Shown here one piece after another: positions 1-8,544 of a stretch of 64,000 nt of DNA. The stretch spans positions 3,430,501 to 3,494,500 of the forward strand of contig NZ_CP060488.1 of the NCBI RefSeq assembly GCF_014334015.1. The letters run 5' to 3'. Under the pieces are notes generated by a model, which had not been told where the DNA came from, searched no databases, and saw nothing but the letters and a program-made list of their open reading frames with translations. This stretch comes from Bacteroides sp. M10 (GTDB taxonomy: Bacteria; Bacteroidota; Bacteroidia; Bacteroidales; Bacteroidaceae). The first letter of the stretch is position 1; each line of letters begins with the position of its first letter. The position numbers were made by a program, and so were the translations under genes.

Positions 1-2565
1 TTGTTCTACAACAACAGCAGACAATTTATCTTTCTTGGCAGGGTCAGTTTGGAATACAATCTGAAGAACAAGTTCCTCTTTCGGGTATTTACCAAGACTT
101 CCGTTACAGCTTACACCGTATGTACCTCCTTCTTTTTCACGGATTTCAGCAGTGTAAACCAAATCCAGAGCCTGATCTAAGAAGCTAAGCAGGACATTGT
201 TGCGCAAGTCATATTTGCAAGTGCCGCTATAAAGGAACATGATGGTAGCCATCGGAGTTTCCTGTGCTTTCGCAAATACATTTTTGATCTCTCCCTTGCG
301 GATATCCATCTTGTTATCTTTGAAAGTCTCTTTACGGTTGATAGATGGCAGACCTCCCAGATATTTGGCGATTAACGGTTTCATTGTAGCCAAGTCTACG
401 TTTCCTACCAGGAAGAAAGTGAAGTCACTTGCATCTTTGTAGCGGTCTTTGTACATTTCAAGAATACGGTCATAGTCGATCTGGTCTACCATGTTTTCTT
501 TCATTCTGATAGCACGTGGATGGTGACCGTATAGTACGCTTGTAATAGTGTCACTAAAAGCAGTCATCGGGTTAGCGTCCGCATTTTGAAGTTCGGCTTT
601 CAAACGGTTCTTGTAAGATTCGAATGCTTCATTATCCTTACGCGGAGATGTGAAAGTAAGATAAGTAAGCTGCATCATTGTCTCAAAGTCTTTCGGAGCA
701 CAGCTACCGGAAACAGTTTCCGTAGTGTTGCCGATACCCGCACCTACGTTTGCACGTTTGCCGGCTAAAGCTTTACCCAGATCCACTTTGCTGAAATTAC
801 CAATTCCACCTACCAGAGCTACTCCGTTTAATTGAGAGATATTGATAATTTCTTCGTTCGGGAATACGCTGGTACCACCGAAGCTTACACCTTTCATTAC
901 AATCTGGTCAGCCTTGAAATCAGTTGGCTTCACATATACGGTTACGCCGTTGGAAAGTACCAACTTAGTCGTACCATAAATTTCACCAGCTTTTTCAGAA
1001 ATAATCTTGCCACCTTTAATATCTTCAGAGATTAGCGGTTCGTTAGAAACTTTATCTTCATAAGGTTTCAGATCGAATGACTTCATTTGTTTCAATAAAG
1101 CAGCAATTTCTTCTTTAGTAGGGTATTTTGCTCCTTCTTTTTCCGGACCGGCCAGCAAAACCACCTGATTGTTGTCAGTGATTAGTTGTTGCATCACCTG
1201 ATTGACAGCTTCTACAGGGATATTCGGAGCCAGTTTGTTTACCAGTGTATATTCAACTTCGATTCCCGGAATCGGTTCTTTTTCAAGGAAATTGTTAACG
1301 TATTCGTTGACATAAGAACCACTTTTAGTCTTTTCACGTTCGTTGTAAGCAGATTCTACGGCTTGCAGATAGTTGGCGCGTGCGCGTTCATATTCTGATG
1401 CGGTAAATCCGAAGCGGCGTGCACGTTCAGCTTCTTCCAAAACTGTTTTCATTGCTAAATCGATACCGTCTATTTTGCTGCTTGCATCAAGTGCGAGTGC
1501 TTCTTTAGTCTTGGCAAGGAAATAGTTTCCATATTCTGCGCTTGCACTAGTGAAAGGAGGATTAGCAGTTTGGCGGAGTTCGTTCAAACGGTTGTTCAGC
1601 ATATTCATAGCCATGCTGACCATATACTGAGTAGCATAATAAGCAATGGTATTTTTCAAAGAATCCGGTGTAGCGTCTTGTTTGAAGAAGATGTTCACAT
1701 AAGGATTCTTCACTTCCTTGTCTGTACCGATATAGATCAGCGGTTCCTGATTATCTGCCACTGGATAGTAGATACGTTCGGCCGGGTTTACCGGAGCTTT
1801 TACATCTGCGAATACTTTTTTCAGTTTGGCTTCAATTTCATCTACATTGATATCACCTACAATAACGATTCCTTGCAAGTCCGGGCGATACCATTTCGCA
1901 TAATAATCGCGGATATCCTGATAAGGGAAGTTGTTGATAACATCAATACTTCCGATAGGCATACAGTCTGAATATTTAGAATTCGGATACATAGTAGGCT
2001 GTGCATCAGTCATGATGCGAAGCATACCACTGTTGCGGCTTCTCCATTCTTCGCGGATAACGCCACGCTCTTTGTCAATTTCCTTGTCGGCAAGGTTGAT
2101 AGCGCTCGACCAGTCGTGAAGGATCAGCAGACAAGAGTCTACCACGTTTATATTTTCAGTCGGTACGTTGCTGATATTGTACACCGTCTGGTCGACACTG
2201 GTATATGCATTCAGGTTCGTGCCGAATTTGATACCTTTCGTTTCGCACCAGGGTACGATGCCAAGTCCGGTTTCATCACCCGGGAAGTGCTTTGTTCCGT
2301 TGAAAGCCATGTGCTCCAGAAAGTGAGCCAGACCACGTTGTTGCGGTTCCTCAAGAATGGAACCTACTTTCTGGGCGATGTAGAATTCAACTCGTTTTTC
2401 GGGAAGGGCGTTGTGGCGAATGTAATAGGTAAGCCCGTTGTCTAGTTTACCGATGCGAACATTCTTGTCCACAGGTAACTCTTGCATGGGTTGTGCAAGT
2501 ACGAGCTGGAAATTGCAGCATATAAAAAGGACTGCAATAAATAATCCACGTAATAAATGTTTCAT
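1..2565 (-). CDS. M16 family zinc peptidase (insulinase/pitrilysin type), partial at left edge
   Basis: The reading frame opens at the ATG complementary to 2563-2565 and stays open to the first base of the window, so the C-terminal end is missing. The protein begins with a signal peptide (MKHLLRGLFIAVLFICC) ending near LAQP, so it is exported. The inverted zinc motif HxxEH appears as HFLEH at residues 81-85 (2311-2325), inside the usual RGLAHFLEHMAFNGT context. About 855 residues are visible, matching the long two-lobed M16 proteins of Bacteroides of about 940 residues: the active N-terminal lobe is complete and the inactive C-terminal lobe nearly so. Family knowledge: M16 enzymes degrade peptides inside a closed chamber. 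kdsA ends 81 bp upstream on the same strand. No TAnnTTTG box was found in that gap, so cotranscription is possible. Confidence 0.93.
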   Translation of the reverse strand, partial: MKHLLRGLFIAVLFICCNFQLVLAQPMQELPVDKNVRIGKLDNGLTYYIRHNALPEKRVEFYIAQKVGSILEEPQQRGLAHFLEHMAFNGTKHFPGDETGLGIVPWCETKGIKFGTNLNAYTSVDQTVYNISNVPTENINVVDSCLLILHDWSSAINLADKEIDKERGVIREEWRSRNSGMLRIMTDAQPTMYPNSKYSDCMPIGSIDVINNFPYQDIRDYYAKWYRPDLQGIVIVGDINVDEIEAKLKKVFADVKAPVNPAERIYYPVADNQEPLIYIGTDKEVKNPYVNIFFKQDATPDSLKNTIAYYATQYMVSMAMNMLNNRLNELRQTANPPFTSASAEYGNYFLAKTKEALALDASSKIDGIDLAMKTVLEEAERARRFGFTASEYERARANYLQAVESAYNEREKTKSGSYVNEYVNNFLEKEPIPGIEVEYTLVNKLAPNIPVEAVNQVMQQLITDNNQVVLLAGPEKEGAKYPTKEEIAALLKQMKSFDLKPYEDKVSNEPLISEDIKGGKIISEKAGEIYGTTKLVLSNGVTVYVKPTDFKADQIVMKGVSFGGTSVFPNEEIINISQLNGVALVGGIGNFSKVDLGKALAGKRANVGAGIGNTTETVSGSCAPKDFETMMQLTYLTFTSPRKDNEAFESYKNRLKAELQNADANPMTAFSDTITSVLYGHHPRAIRMKENMVDQIDYDRILEMYKDRYKDASDFTFFLVGNVDLATMKPLIAKYLGGLPSINRKETFKDNKMDIRKGEIKNVFAKAQETPMATIMFLYSGTCKYDLRNNVLLSFLDQALDLVYTAEIREKEGGTYGVSCNGSLGKYPKEELVLQIVFQTDPAKKDKLSAVVVEQ

Positions 2566-2646
2566 GTTCTATTTAGTTTAAATAAATATTTCTGTGTTAT
2601 TTGTCGTTGTGCTTGGTTGTAAATCACAAATAGACAGGGAAAAGAG

Positions 2647-3447
2647 TTATTTTATAGCTTCCCGTATCCTGACTAGCTTAGTTAACAGTTCTTCCAGAAG
2701 GTCTAACTTTAACATATTGGCACCATCGCTTTTTGCTACGACAGGGTTTTCATGTGTTTCGATGAATATTCCGTCGGCACCTACGGCGATACCTGCTTTG
2801 GCGACAGTTTCTATCAACTGCGGCATTCCTCCCGTTACCCCACTGGTCTGGTTGGGTTGCTGCAAGGAGTGAGTGACGTCCAGAATCACCGGATAGCCGA
2901 ATGATTGCATTTCGGGGATGCCACGGTAGTCTACAACAAGATCCTGATAGCCGAAAGTTGTTCCACGTTCGGTAAGCATCACATTCTTGTTTCCGGCTTC
3001 CACCACTTTGTCGGCAGCAAACTGCATTGCCAGCGGCGAAAGGAACTGTCCTTTCTTGATGTTAATCGTTTTTCCGGTTTTGGCTGCGGCAACCAACAAG
3101 TCGGTCTGGCGGCAAAGAAAAGCCGGGATTTGAAGTATATCCACGTATTCGGCTGCCATTGCAGCTTCATCTGCGGTATGGATATCGGTTACGGTGGGGA
3201 CTCCGAAAGTCTCATGTACCTTTCTCAATACTTTGAGTGCTTTCTCATCGCCAATGCCGGTAAACGAATCCAGACGTGAGCGGTTTGCCTTACGGTAAGA
3301 ACCTTTGAATACATAAGGAATTTGCAGTGCTTCGGTGATCTTTACTACTCGTTCGGCAATGCGCATTGCCATTTCTTCACCTTCTATCACACACGGACCG
3401 GCCAACAGGAAAAAGTTGCCGGCGGGGTTGTTCTTAAGTTCTATCAT
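2647..3447 (-). CDS. kdsA: 3-deoxy-8-phosphooctulonate synthase (KDO-8-phosphate synthase)
   Basis: This enzyme condenses phosphoenolpyruvate with arabinose-5-phosphate to give KDO-8-phosphate, the first committed step toward the KDO of lipid A inner core. The 266-residue length is normal for KdsA. Family signatures are visible in order: LLAGPCVIEGEE near residue 15, FKGSYRKANRSR near 48, TDIHT near 91, and a C-terminal half with VTHSLQQPNQ and FIETHENP. It is cytosolic, with no signal peptide. It sits between a lipid kinase upstream and an M16 peptidase downstream. The gap to the kinase (3448-3591) holds a perfect inverted repeat that could affect read-through. Confidence 0.97.
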   Translation of the reverse strand: MIELKNNPAGNFFLLAGPCVIEGEEMAMRIAERVVKITEALQIPYVFKGSYRKANRSRLDSFTGIGDEKALKVLRKVHETFGVPTVTDIHTADEAAMAAEYVDILQIPAFLCRQTDLLVAAAKTGKTINIKKGQFLSPLAMQFAADKVVEAGNKNVMLTERGTTFGYQDLVVDYRGIPEMQSFGYPVILDVTHSLQQPNQTSGVTGGMPQLIETVAKAGIAVGADGIFIETHENPVVAKSDGANMLKLDLLEELLTKLVRIREAIK

Positions 3448-3475
3448 ATTTAACTACTATTATAAGTTTATTTTC

Positions 3476-3583
3476 AGGCACGGATTACGCGGATTACACG
3501 GTTTTCTTACTATAACCGAATTGGCAAGAACGGTGTAATTCACAGGATCTGCAAGAACCGTGTAATCCGCGTAATCCGTGCCT
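3476..3583. repeat. Perfect 28-bp inverted repeat of the GGATTACACGGATT family
   Basis: The arms at 3476-3503 and 3556-3583 are perfect reverse complements over 28 bp and carry two direct copies of the GGATTAC core. A partial third copy (ACGGTGTAATTCAC) lies in the 52-bp loop. The element fills the gap between kdsA and the lipid kinase. A second element with the same core is at 12575-12655 and a related one at 19114-19246. It lacks a T-tract, so a simple intrinsic terminator is unlikely. Confidence 0.9.
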
Positions 3584-3591
3584 AATTATAT

Positions 3592-4518
3592 TTAATTTGG
3601 AATAATAAGCGTTGTCTTTTCCGGGAGCACGCCTACTTCTAAAGGAAAATGTTTAGGCAACAAACGCCCGTCCAAATCCACCGCTGCATTCTGTGCCCGG
3701 AGTACCTTTACTTTTCTCGTCCGGTAGCTTTTCACCACTTTGTGATTCAGGATTCTTCCCTGAATCAGCATCCATAGTCCGGAAATAATTTGCAGGAATT
3801 CCGGGCGGTAGATTACAGATACATCCAGCCATCCGTTGTATGGAACGGCACTGGGAGTTTGTCCCCATCCCCAGGCACTGCCTATACATACGGTCATGAT
3901 GCGTCCGCGGATATGTTCATCATTGATGCGGAGATGCATTCTGTAAAGTTTCCGTTCGAAGATGAGGGAGAACAGGGCGGCAACGTATGAAAGGAACTTC
4001 ACACCCCAGAAACGTTTGGTCTGATCGGTGATTTTGACGATTCGTGCTCCCAGTCCGATATTAACGGCATTGAGGAAATAGCGACGCTGGTGTTCGTTTC
4101 CGTCGTAGAAGTTGCAGTAGCCTACGTCTATTTTCTTCAACCGATGATTGATGATACAGTCGACAGCCGGCTTGTATTCGGTGCTAAGTCCCCAATATTT
4201 GGCGAAGTCATTTCCGATACCGTTCGGAATCATGCCGAGGGCGATGTTCTCTTTGTCTTCGGCATCGGATAGCATAATGCCATTGATGGCATCGTTCAAT
4301 GCCCCATCACCTCCCACAATGACAATCGTGCGATAACCATTGTTGGCCAAGATTTTAGCGAGACGCTCTACCGAACCGAAACCTTCGGATTGTACATAGT
4401 CATAGTCTACACCTTTACTGTCCATGTACTCCTTAATTTCTTTCCAGCGCTTCTTTACCTTTCGGGTACCAGCTTTTGGGTTGTAAATCACTCCCCATTT
4501 CTTCGGTTCTACACTCAT
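3592..4518 (-). CDS. Diacylglycerol/sphingosine-type lipid kinase (YegS/LCB5 family)
   Basis: A 308-residue DAGK-catalytic-domain protein. The N-terminal half carries the fold signatures NPKAGTRK at about residue 13, the nucleotide-binding VGGDGALND at about residue 68 and PNGIGNDFAK near residue 97. The C-terminal half is the beta-sandwich typical of YegS-like kinases and ends with the acidic DLDGR segment near residue 280. The family phosphorylates a lipid hydroxyl with ATP, and the substrate cannot be read from sequence. Bacteroides makes sphingolipids, so a sphingoid substrate is possible but is inference. miaA lies 58 bp upstream on the same strand and probably shares its promoter. Confidence 0.9.
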   Translation of the reverse strand: MSVEPKKWGVIYNPKAGTRKVKKRWKEIKEYMDSKGVDYDYVQSEGFGSVERLAKILANNGYRTIVIVGGDGALNDAINGIMLSDAEDKENIALGMIPNGIGNDFAKYWGLSTEYKPAVDCIINHRLKKIDVGYCNFYDGNEHQRRYFLNAVNIGLGARIVKITDQTKRFWGVKFLSYVAALFSLIFERKLYRMHLRINDEHIRGRIMTVCIGSAWGWGQTPSAVPYNGWLDVSVIYRPEFLQIISGLWMLIQGRILNHKVVKSYRTRKVKVLRAQNAAVDLDGRLLPKHFPLEVGVLPEKTTLIIPN

Positions 4519-4576
4519 ATTTGTTTATCTATCCTATTGTGTATTAAAAATCGCACTATAATAACTGCCAAAGATA

Positions 4577-5497
4577 CTAATTCCCTTGCAGTTTCTCTTT
4601 TACAAAAGCTATCTTTTCTTCCATCGGCAGCTCTGCATTCATCCAATGGATCGTAAATCCTCTTCTTTCCATGCCGCGGAACCAGGTCATTTGTCGCTTG
4701 GCAAACTGATGGATGGCTATCTCCAAACCGTTGAACATTTCTTCATAAGTCAGTTTGCCTATGACGTATAATGTCAGGTATTTGTATTCCAGTCCATAGT
4801 AGATGAGATCGTCCGGTGCAATTCCCTGTTCGATCAATCGTCTTACCTCGTCCACCATTCCTTCATCCAATCGTTGTTTCAATCGGCGGGTGATCTTTTC
4901 ACGGCGCAGTTCCCGGTCAATGTCCACTCCGATGATGAGACTGTTCAGTTCCGGAAATTCCCTTTCGGGAACCGGATGGGCTGCATAATACTCTTCAATT
5001 TCTATCGCCCGTATCGTCCGTTTCACGGTATCCACATCGGTAGAGTTATGCAAAGCCTTGTATTGACTTAGCATTTCCGTCAACTCTTCCAGCGAATGAT
5101 TTGCCAAACGGTTGCGCAATTCCGGATTTTCCGGTACGGGCATCAGTTTATATCCTTTCAACACGGATTCCAGATACATACCTGTCCCTCCACATAAAAC
5201 GGGAAGACAGCCTTTTTGTTTGATGCTTTCGTAAGAATTCAAGAAATCACGTTGATATTCAAACACATTGTATTTATATCCGGGGTCTGCAATGTCAATC
5301 AGATGATAGGGGATTGTACGTCCGTTTACGGTATAGTCGGCCAAATCTTTTCCTGTACCGAGATCCATTCCTCTATATATCTGACGGGAATCGGCACTGA
5401 TAATTTCTGTGTTGAGTTCATAGGCCAAGGCAGCGGCAAAGGGAGTTTTACCCGAGGCTGTAGGTCCGAGTATGGCGATTAAATCATAGTCCGGCAT
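4577..5497 (-). CDS. miaA: tRNA dimethylallyltransferase
   Basis: MiaA transfers a dimethylallyl group from DMAPP to N6 of adenosine 37 in tRNAs that read codons starting with U. The 306-residue protein has the P-loop GPTASGKT at residues 11-18, followed by SADSRQIYRGMDLGTGK, which supplies the catalytic aspartate and the DMAPP site. Next come the IDIADP and LCGGTGMYL motifs near residues 70 and 104. The C-terminal helical tRNA-binding part ends with KRQMTWFRG. It is cytosolic. Its own promoter box is at 5519-5526, and it heads a short minus-strand unit with the lipid kinase. Confidence 0.96.
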   Translation of the reverse strand: MPDYDLIAILGPTASGKTPFAAALAYELNTEIISADSRQIYRGMDLGTGKDLADYTVNGRTIPYHLIDIADPGYKYNVFEYQRDFLNSYESIKQKGCLPVLCGGTGMYLESVLKGYKLMPVPENPELRNRLANHSLEELTEMLSQYKALHNSTDVDTVKRTIRAIEIEEYYAAHPVPEREFPELNSLIIGVDIDRELRREKITRRLKQRLDEGMVDEVRRLIEQGIAPDDLIYYGLEYKYLTLYVIGKLTYEEMFNGLEIAIHQFAKRQMTWFRGMERRGFTIHWMNAELPMEEKIAFVKEKLQGN

Positions 5498-5518
5498 AGC
5501 TTCATTCTTTTATATCTG

Positions 5519-5526
5519 CAAAATTA
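5519..5526 (-). promoter_or_regulatory. Promoter -7 box of miaA
   Basis: The minus strand reads TAATTTTG, a perfect match to the Bacteroides TAnnTTTG -7 element. It lies 22 bp upstream of the miaA start codon, which implies a very short leader. No clear TTTG -33 element was seen at the usual distance. Confidence 0.6.
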
Positions 5527-6056
5527 CGAAATATTTTTAACCTGTTTGGTATTCAATCGCTTTTTTATCAAGATTAATAAGGGGATAGGGAAGGTTAATT
5601 TGTATTTTAACCTCTAATTGGTGGTATTCAATCTAATAATAATGAAGTGTATGAGAATACCGCCATCTGATATTATCTGCTATAATATTTGTGTTGTTTT
5701 TATTGTCAATCTGTTATGGTAGTAGCTAATCTTTTGATTTTTAGTGGAATATGGCTGATGATAGGAGCTGACAATAGGCTGACAATAAAGGTCTTGTTTT
5801 TTTATTGTCAGCTTTGTTTTTGCTGATTAAATAGTATAGCTATATGATAAACAGTTGTTTATCTCCTTTTTTATCATGATGCTATTTTTGTGATAACTTC
5901 TGTATATCTGTATGTTTTTACGTTATATTACCACTAAGGTTGTGTTGAAAAATCAGGTGTGATAACTCTAGTATGCTGATAGAATAACACGGAGATACGG
6001 GTAAAGTAGCTTAAAGATACTGGCATTGTTCAGCTAGAGTGCCTTTATTGTTCTGC
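5527..6056. other. AT-rich non-coding region left of the IS element
   Basis: No credible gene in 530 bp. It holds an imperfect direct repeat (TTTAACCT followed by GGTATTCAATC) at about 5537-5558 and 5607-5632. It also holds an inverted repeat, CTGACAATAAA at 5779-5789 with its complement at 5801-5811, preceded by a second CTGACAATA copy at 5769. From about 5950 on, the sequence falls into weakly related 22-bp units that continue across the IS insertion into 8443-8640. Confidence 0.6.
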
Positions 6057-6110
6057 TAGAGTACGTAAGCATTCGGGCTCGTGCGTGTTTCTTTCCCTTC
6101 TTTTCTTTCC

Positions 6111-6118
6111 TACCTTTG
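6111..6118 (+). promoter_or_regulatory. Promoter -7 box of the IS66 tnpB gene
   Basis: TACCTTTG at 6111-6118 fits TAnnTTTG, with TTTC at 6088-6091 at the correct 19-bp distance. The tnpB start codon is 27 bp downstream. The promoter lies just inside the left terminal repeat, so the element brings its own transcription. Confidence 0.65.
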
Positions 6119-6144
6119 TGCCTTCATAATCATCTTAATCCATT

Positions 6145-6654
6145 ATGTGTTCAGTATTAGTATTTTCTAGTGAAAGTGAAAAGCTGCGTAGTCTCTTATC
6201 CGAGTCTAACCATTTTGATTCTGTTCTTTTCATATTTGATGGTGGTCGTCGTTATAAAGTTTCGGCTTCCAGTCTTGGCATCCATTCTCCTCAGGATCTA
6301 CTTCTCCCCTTAGGTCTTGGTCTTTTCCGTAACAGTCCTTTCTGGTCTTATTACCTTTATCCCAATGGTTGTAATTTCCATAAAGGTATTGACGGTCTTT
6401 GTGGCGAGGTCATCCGGCACACGGGTTCTTGCGTGTCAGAGCAGAGTTGTCATATTTTTCTTGACCGTTCCCGTAGCAGATTGCATATCCTCTATCGGTG
6501 CGAGGACGAATACCGACTGGAATGCCGTCGTCTGAACCACAGTTCTTTCTTCTTGAAAAAGGACGAACGGAAAAGAGATTTTCTTCAAATTTCCTGGAAT
6601 CGCCTGAATGAGCTGCTTACTGTTAAAAAGTATCGGAAAACAGTTGAAAAGTAA
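6145..6654 (+). CDS. tnpB: IS66 TnpB-like accessory protein (IS66 Orf2)
   Basis: The C-terminal half (about residues 70-140) matches IS66 Orf2: YLYPNGCNFHKGIDGLC corresponds to the usual tDMRkGidGL motif, followed by a CHIFLDRSRSRLHILY stretch and the RRLNHSSFF end. IS66 TnpB is needed for transposition in IS66-type elements, but its biochemical role is not settled. At 169 residues it is longer than the usual 115-120, and the first 65 residues do not look like standard TnpB. They could be a remnant or fusion of the TnpA-like part. The ATG at 6145 follows the promoter at 6111. Confidence 0.85.
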   Translation: MCSVLVFSSESEKLRSLLSESNHFDSVLFIFDGGRRYKVSASSLGIHSPQDLLLPLGLGLFRNSPFWSYYLYPNGCNFHKGIDGLCGEVIRHTGSCVSEQSCHIFLDRSRSRLHILYRCEDEYRLECRRLNHSSFFLKKDERKRDFLQISWNRLNELLTVKKYRKTVEK

Positions 6655-6689
6655 TCTCCCATCCTACAAGCCGTACAGGTTTATTTTGA

Positions 6690-6697
6690 TAACTTTG
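6690..6697 (+). promoter_or_regulatory. Possible internal promoter of tnpC
   Basis: TAACTTTG matches TAnnTTTG and lies 26 bp before the tnpC GTG start in the tnpB-tnpC gap. No clear -33 element was checked. It could give the transposase gene its own transcript. Confidence 0.45.
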
Positions 6698-6723
6698 CCA
6701 CATAATAAAAAAGTGGATATGCA

Positions 6724-8337
6724 GTGAAAGAACCAGTCATTACCTTTACTTTGGAAGAGTACGAAGAGTTGCGCAAGGAACGTGAACGTCTTGAAAAGGA
6801 ACATGCGGAACTTCAGAGAAAATACGCAGCCTCTTTGCAGGAGTATTCCCGCCAAGTTGAGGAAATCTCAGCCTGTACAGCCGTCATTGCTGACCTGAGA
6901 TGGAAATTGGCTGATTTGACACGCCGTTTATGGGGTAAATCCAGTGAAAAACGTCATCTTCCCGAAGATGCCAACCAATTGAGCATCTGTTTTGAATCTC
7001 CGTCCGATGTCAATGACCCGGTAGCGGAGGAGCAGAAAACGGCTGAGAAATCTGCCCGGTCGGAGAATGGTTACAATCGTTTCCGTAAGAGCTTCACCCA
7101 AAAGATTACTCCCCACGCCCGTAAGCCCATCGATCCGTCCCTTCCCCGTGAAGAAATCATCATTCCCATGCCGGAAGGTCTTTCTCTGGAGGGAGCGACG
7201 AAGCTGGGGGAGGAAGTGAGCGAACAATATGCCGTCAGCCCTGCCCGATTCTATGTGAGACGCATCATCCGTCCTAAATACCGGCTTGCCGACGGTCGTA
7301 TCATAACTGCTCCCATGCCCGTAATGGCACACCCTCACAGCAATGCCTCGGAGAGTGTACTGTCCCACATTGCCACCGCCAAATATTACGATCACCTGCC
7401 TCTGCACAGACAGCTGGACATTTTTGAGCGTGAAGGCATCCATCTGAGTCCTTCCACCGTAAGTAACTGGATGATGGCTGCCGCACAGCGTTTGGAGCCG
7501 ATCTACAATGAGCTTCGTGAACTGGTTAAGGACAGTTATTACGTCATGGCCGATGAGACGCCCCACCCCGTACTTGAAAGCGACCGACCCGGTGCTCTTC
7601 ATCGCGGGTATATGTGGAACTTCTATCTGCCCCGGTTTCATACCCCCTTCTTTGAATATCACAAGGGGCGTGGCAGCAGCGGAATAGACACACTGCTGGC
7701 AGGACAGGTCCGCGTGGTACAGAGTGACGGCTTTGCAGTATATGACGAGTTCGACACGCTACCCGGAAAGTTGCACTTGTGCTGTTGGGCACACGTCAGG
7801 CGCAAGTTTGTGGAAGCGGAAGGAAATGACCCTCCCAGAGCAAGGTATGCACTTGAACAAATAGGCAGACTGTATGCTGTGGAGGAGGAAATCAGGATAG
7901 AACATCTGGAAGGCGAGGCTGTAGTAAAGCTTCGCCGGGAAAAATCGTACCCTATTATCAAAGGACTGGAAAAATGGTGCAAAGAGGAATATGAACATAC
8001 GGTCGATAAATCGCCTGTTGCCAAGGCCATATTCTATATGTACACACGCTTTGAACAACTGTCCGGATATGTCAATGATGCACAGTTCTGCATTGATAAT
8101 AATCCGGTGGAGCGTTCTATTAGACCGTTGACTGTAAACAGAAAAAATACACTCTTCTCCGGATCGCATGAGGCAGCACACGCAGCGGCAATATTCTTTT
8201 CACTGATGGGATGTTGCAGGGAAAATAAGGTGAACCCAAAACTATGGATGCAGGACGTGGTGATTAGAGTACAGGATAAAGAAAGAGAAGAGAAAAACGA
8301 CTACTCCGATTTACTGCCATTTAATTGGAAAGGATAA
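6724..8337 (+). CDS. tnpC: IS66 family transposase TnpC
   Basis: DDE transposase of 537 residues, the normal IS66 length. In order: an N-terminal coiled coil (about residues 8-60, many E/K/L heptads), an LWGKSSEKR basic motif near 75, an IS66 zinc-binding-type region around 155-185, and the catalytic core. The presumed DDE triad is D in MADETPHP (about 276), D in QSDGFAVYDEF (about 334) and E in NNPVERSIRPL (about 461). The C-terminus has the conserved NTLFSGSHEAA and LMGCCRENKVNP motifs. The first in-frame start is GTG at 6724, because the nearby ATG at 6719 runs straight into a stop. The frame is intact, so the enzyme is probably functional. Confidence 0.96.
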   Translation: MKEPVITFTLEEYEELRKERERLEKEHAELQRKYAASLQEYSRQVEEISACTAVIADLRWKLADLTRRLWGKSSEKRHLPEDANQLSICFESPSDVNDPVAEEQKTAEKSARSENGYNRFRKSFTQKITPHARKPIDPSLPREEIIIPMPEGLSLEGATKLGEEVSEQYAVSPARFYVRRIIRPKYRLADGRIITAPMPVMAHPHSNASESVLSHIATAKYYDHLPLHRQLDIFEREGIHLSPSTVSNWMMAAAQRLEPIYNELRELVKDSYYVMADETPHPVLESDRPGALHRGYMWNFYLPRFHTPFFEYHKGRGSSGIDTLLAGQVRVVQSDGFAVYDEFDTLPGKLHLCCWAHVRRKFVEAEGNDPPRARYALEQIGRLYAVEEEIRIEHLEGEAVVKLRREKSYPIIKGLEKWCKEEYEHTVDKSPVAKAIFYMYTRFEQLSGYVNDAQFCIDNNPVERSIRPLTVNRKNTLFSGSHEAAHAAAIFFSLMGCCRENKVNPKLWMQDVVIRVQDKEREEKNDYSDLLPFNWKG

Positions 8338-8348
8338 ACAAGAAAGGT

Positions 8349-8397
8349 TTATAAAGTCAAAAGCCAGACGTACTCCGTCTGGCTTTTGACTTTATAA
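8349..8397. terminator. Perfect 22-bp hairpin at the right end of the IS
   Basis: The arms 8349-8370 and 8376-8397 are perfect reverse complements with a 5-nt loop (TACTC). The hairpin sits 11 bp after the tnpC stop and 12 bp before the right terminal repeat. The arms carry AAAA/TTTT runs next to GCCAGACG, so a transcript from either side ends in a GC stem followed by U-rich sequence. It is a plausible two-way terminator that insulates the element. Confidence 0.8.
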
Positions 8398-8456
8398 GAG
8401 TTTGGAGAGAATACGCACGAGACCGAATGCTTACTAGAGTACCGTTCTTGTTAGTT

Positions 8457-8544
8457 CTCCACGGCCGTGGTAGCTTCTTTCCACAGTCGTGGTAGCTTCT
8501 TCTTACGGCCGTGGGAAGATCTCACCACGGCCGTGGAGAATGAA
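8457..8544. repeat. Array of four 12-bp palindromes at an exact 22-bp period
   Basis: CCACGGCCGTGG or a close variant starts at 8459, 8481, 8503 and 8525, so the spacing is exactly 22 bp each time. The variants are CCACAGTCGTGG (second) and TTACGGCCGTGG (third). The first two 10-bp spacers are nearly identical (TAGCTTCTTT, TAGCTTCTTC). Removing the IS element and one target duplication joins this to two TAGAGT-starting units at 6035 and 6057, also 22 bp apart and in the same register. Weaker units continue to about 8632. The array is not a multiple of three and has no open frame. Confidence 0.85.

Larger units (their letters stand above)
6065..8434 (+). mobile_element. Complete IS66-family insertion sequence (2,370 bp)
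   Basis: Both ends are visible. The left end begins GTAAGCATTCGG at 6065 and the right end is its reverse complement ending at 8434. The terminal inverted repeats span 25 bp (6065-6089 and 8410-8434) with two mismatches and start with the GTAAGC typical of IS66. The element is flanked by an identical 8-bp target duplication, TAGAGTAC, at 6057-6064 and 8435-8442, the length IS66 makes. Inside are a TnpB-like gene, an intact TnpC transposase and a long perfect hairpin. Intact ends, intact genes and a perfect duplication indicate a recent insertion that may still be active. Confidence 0.97.

Noticed and set aside
6928..7662. 244-residue frame antisense to the IS66 transposase
   Set aside because: Opposite an intact, strongly conserved DDE transposase; no independent features.
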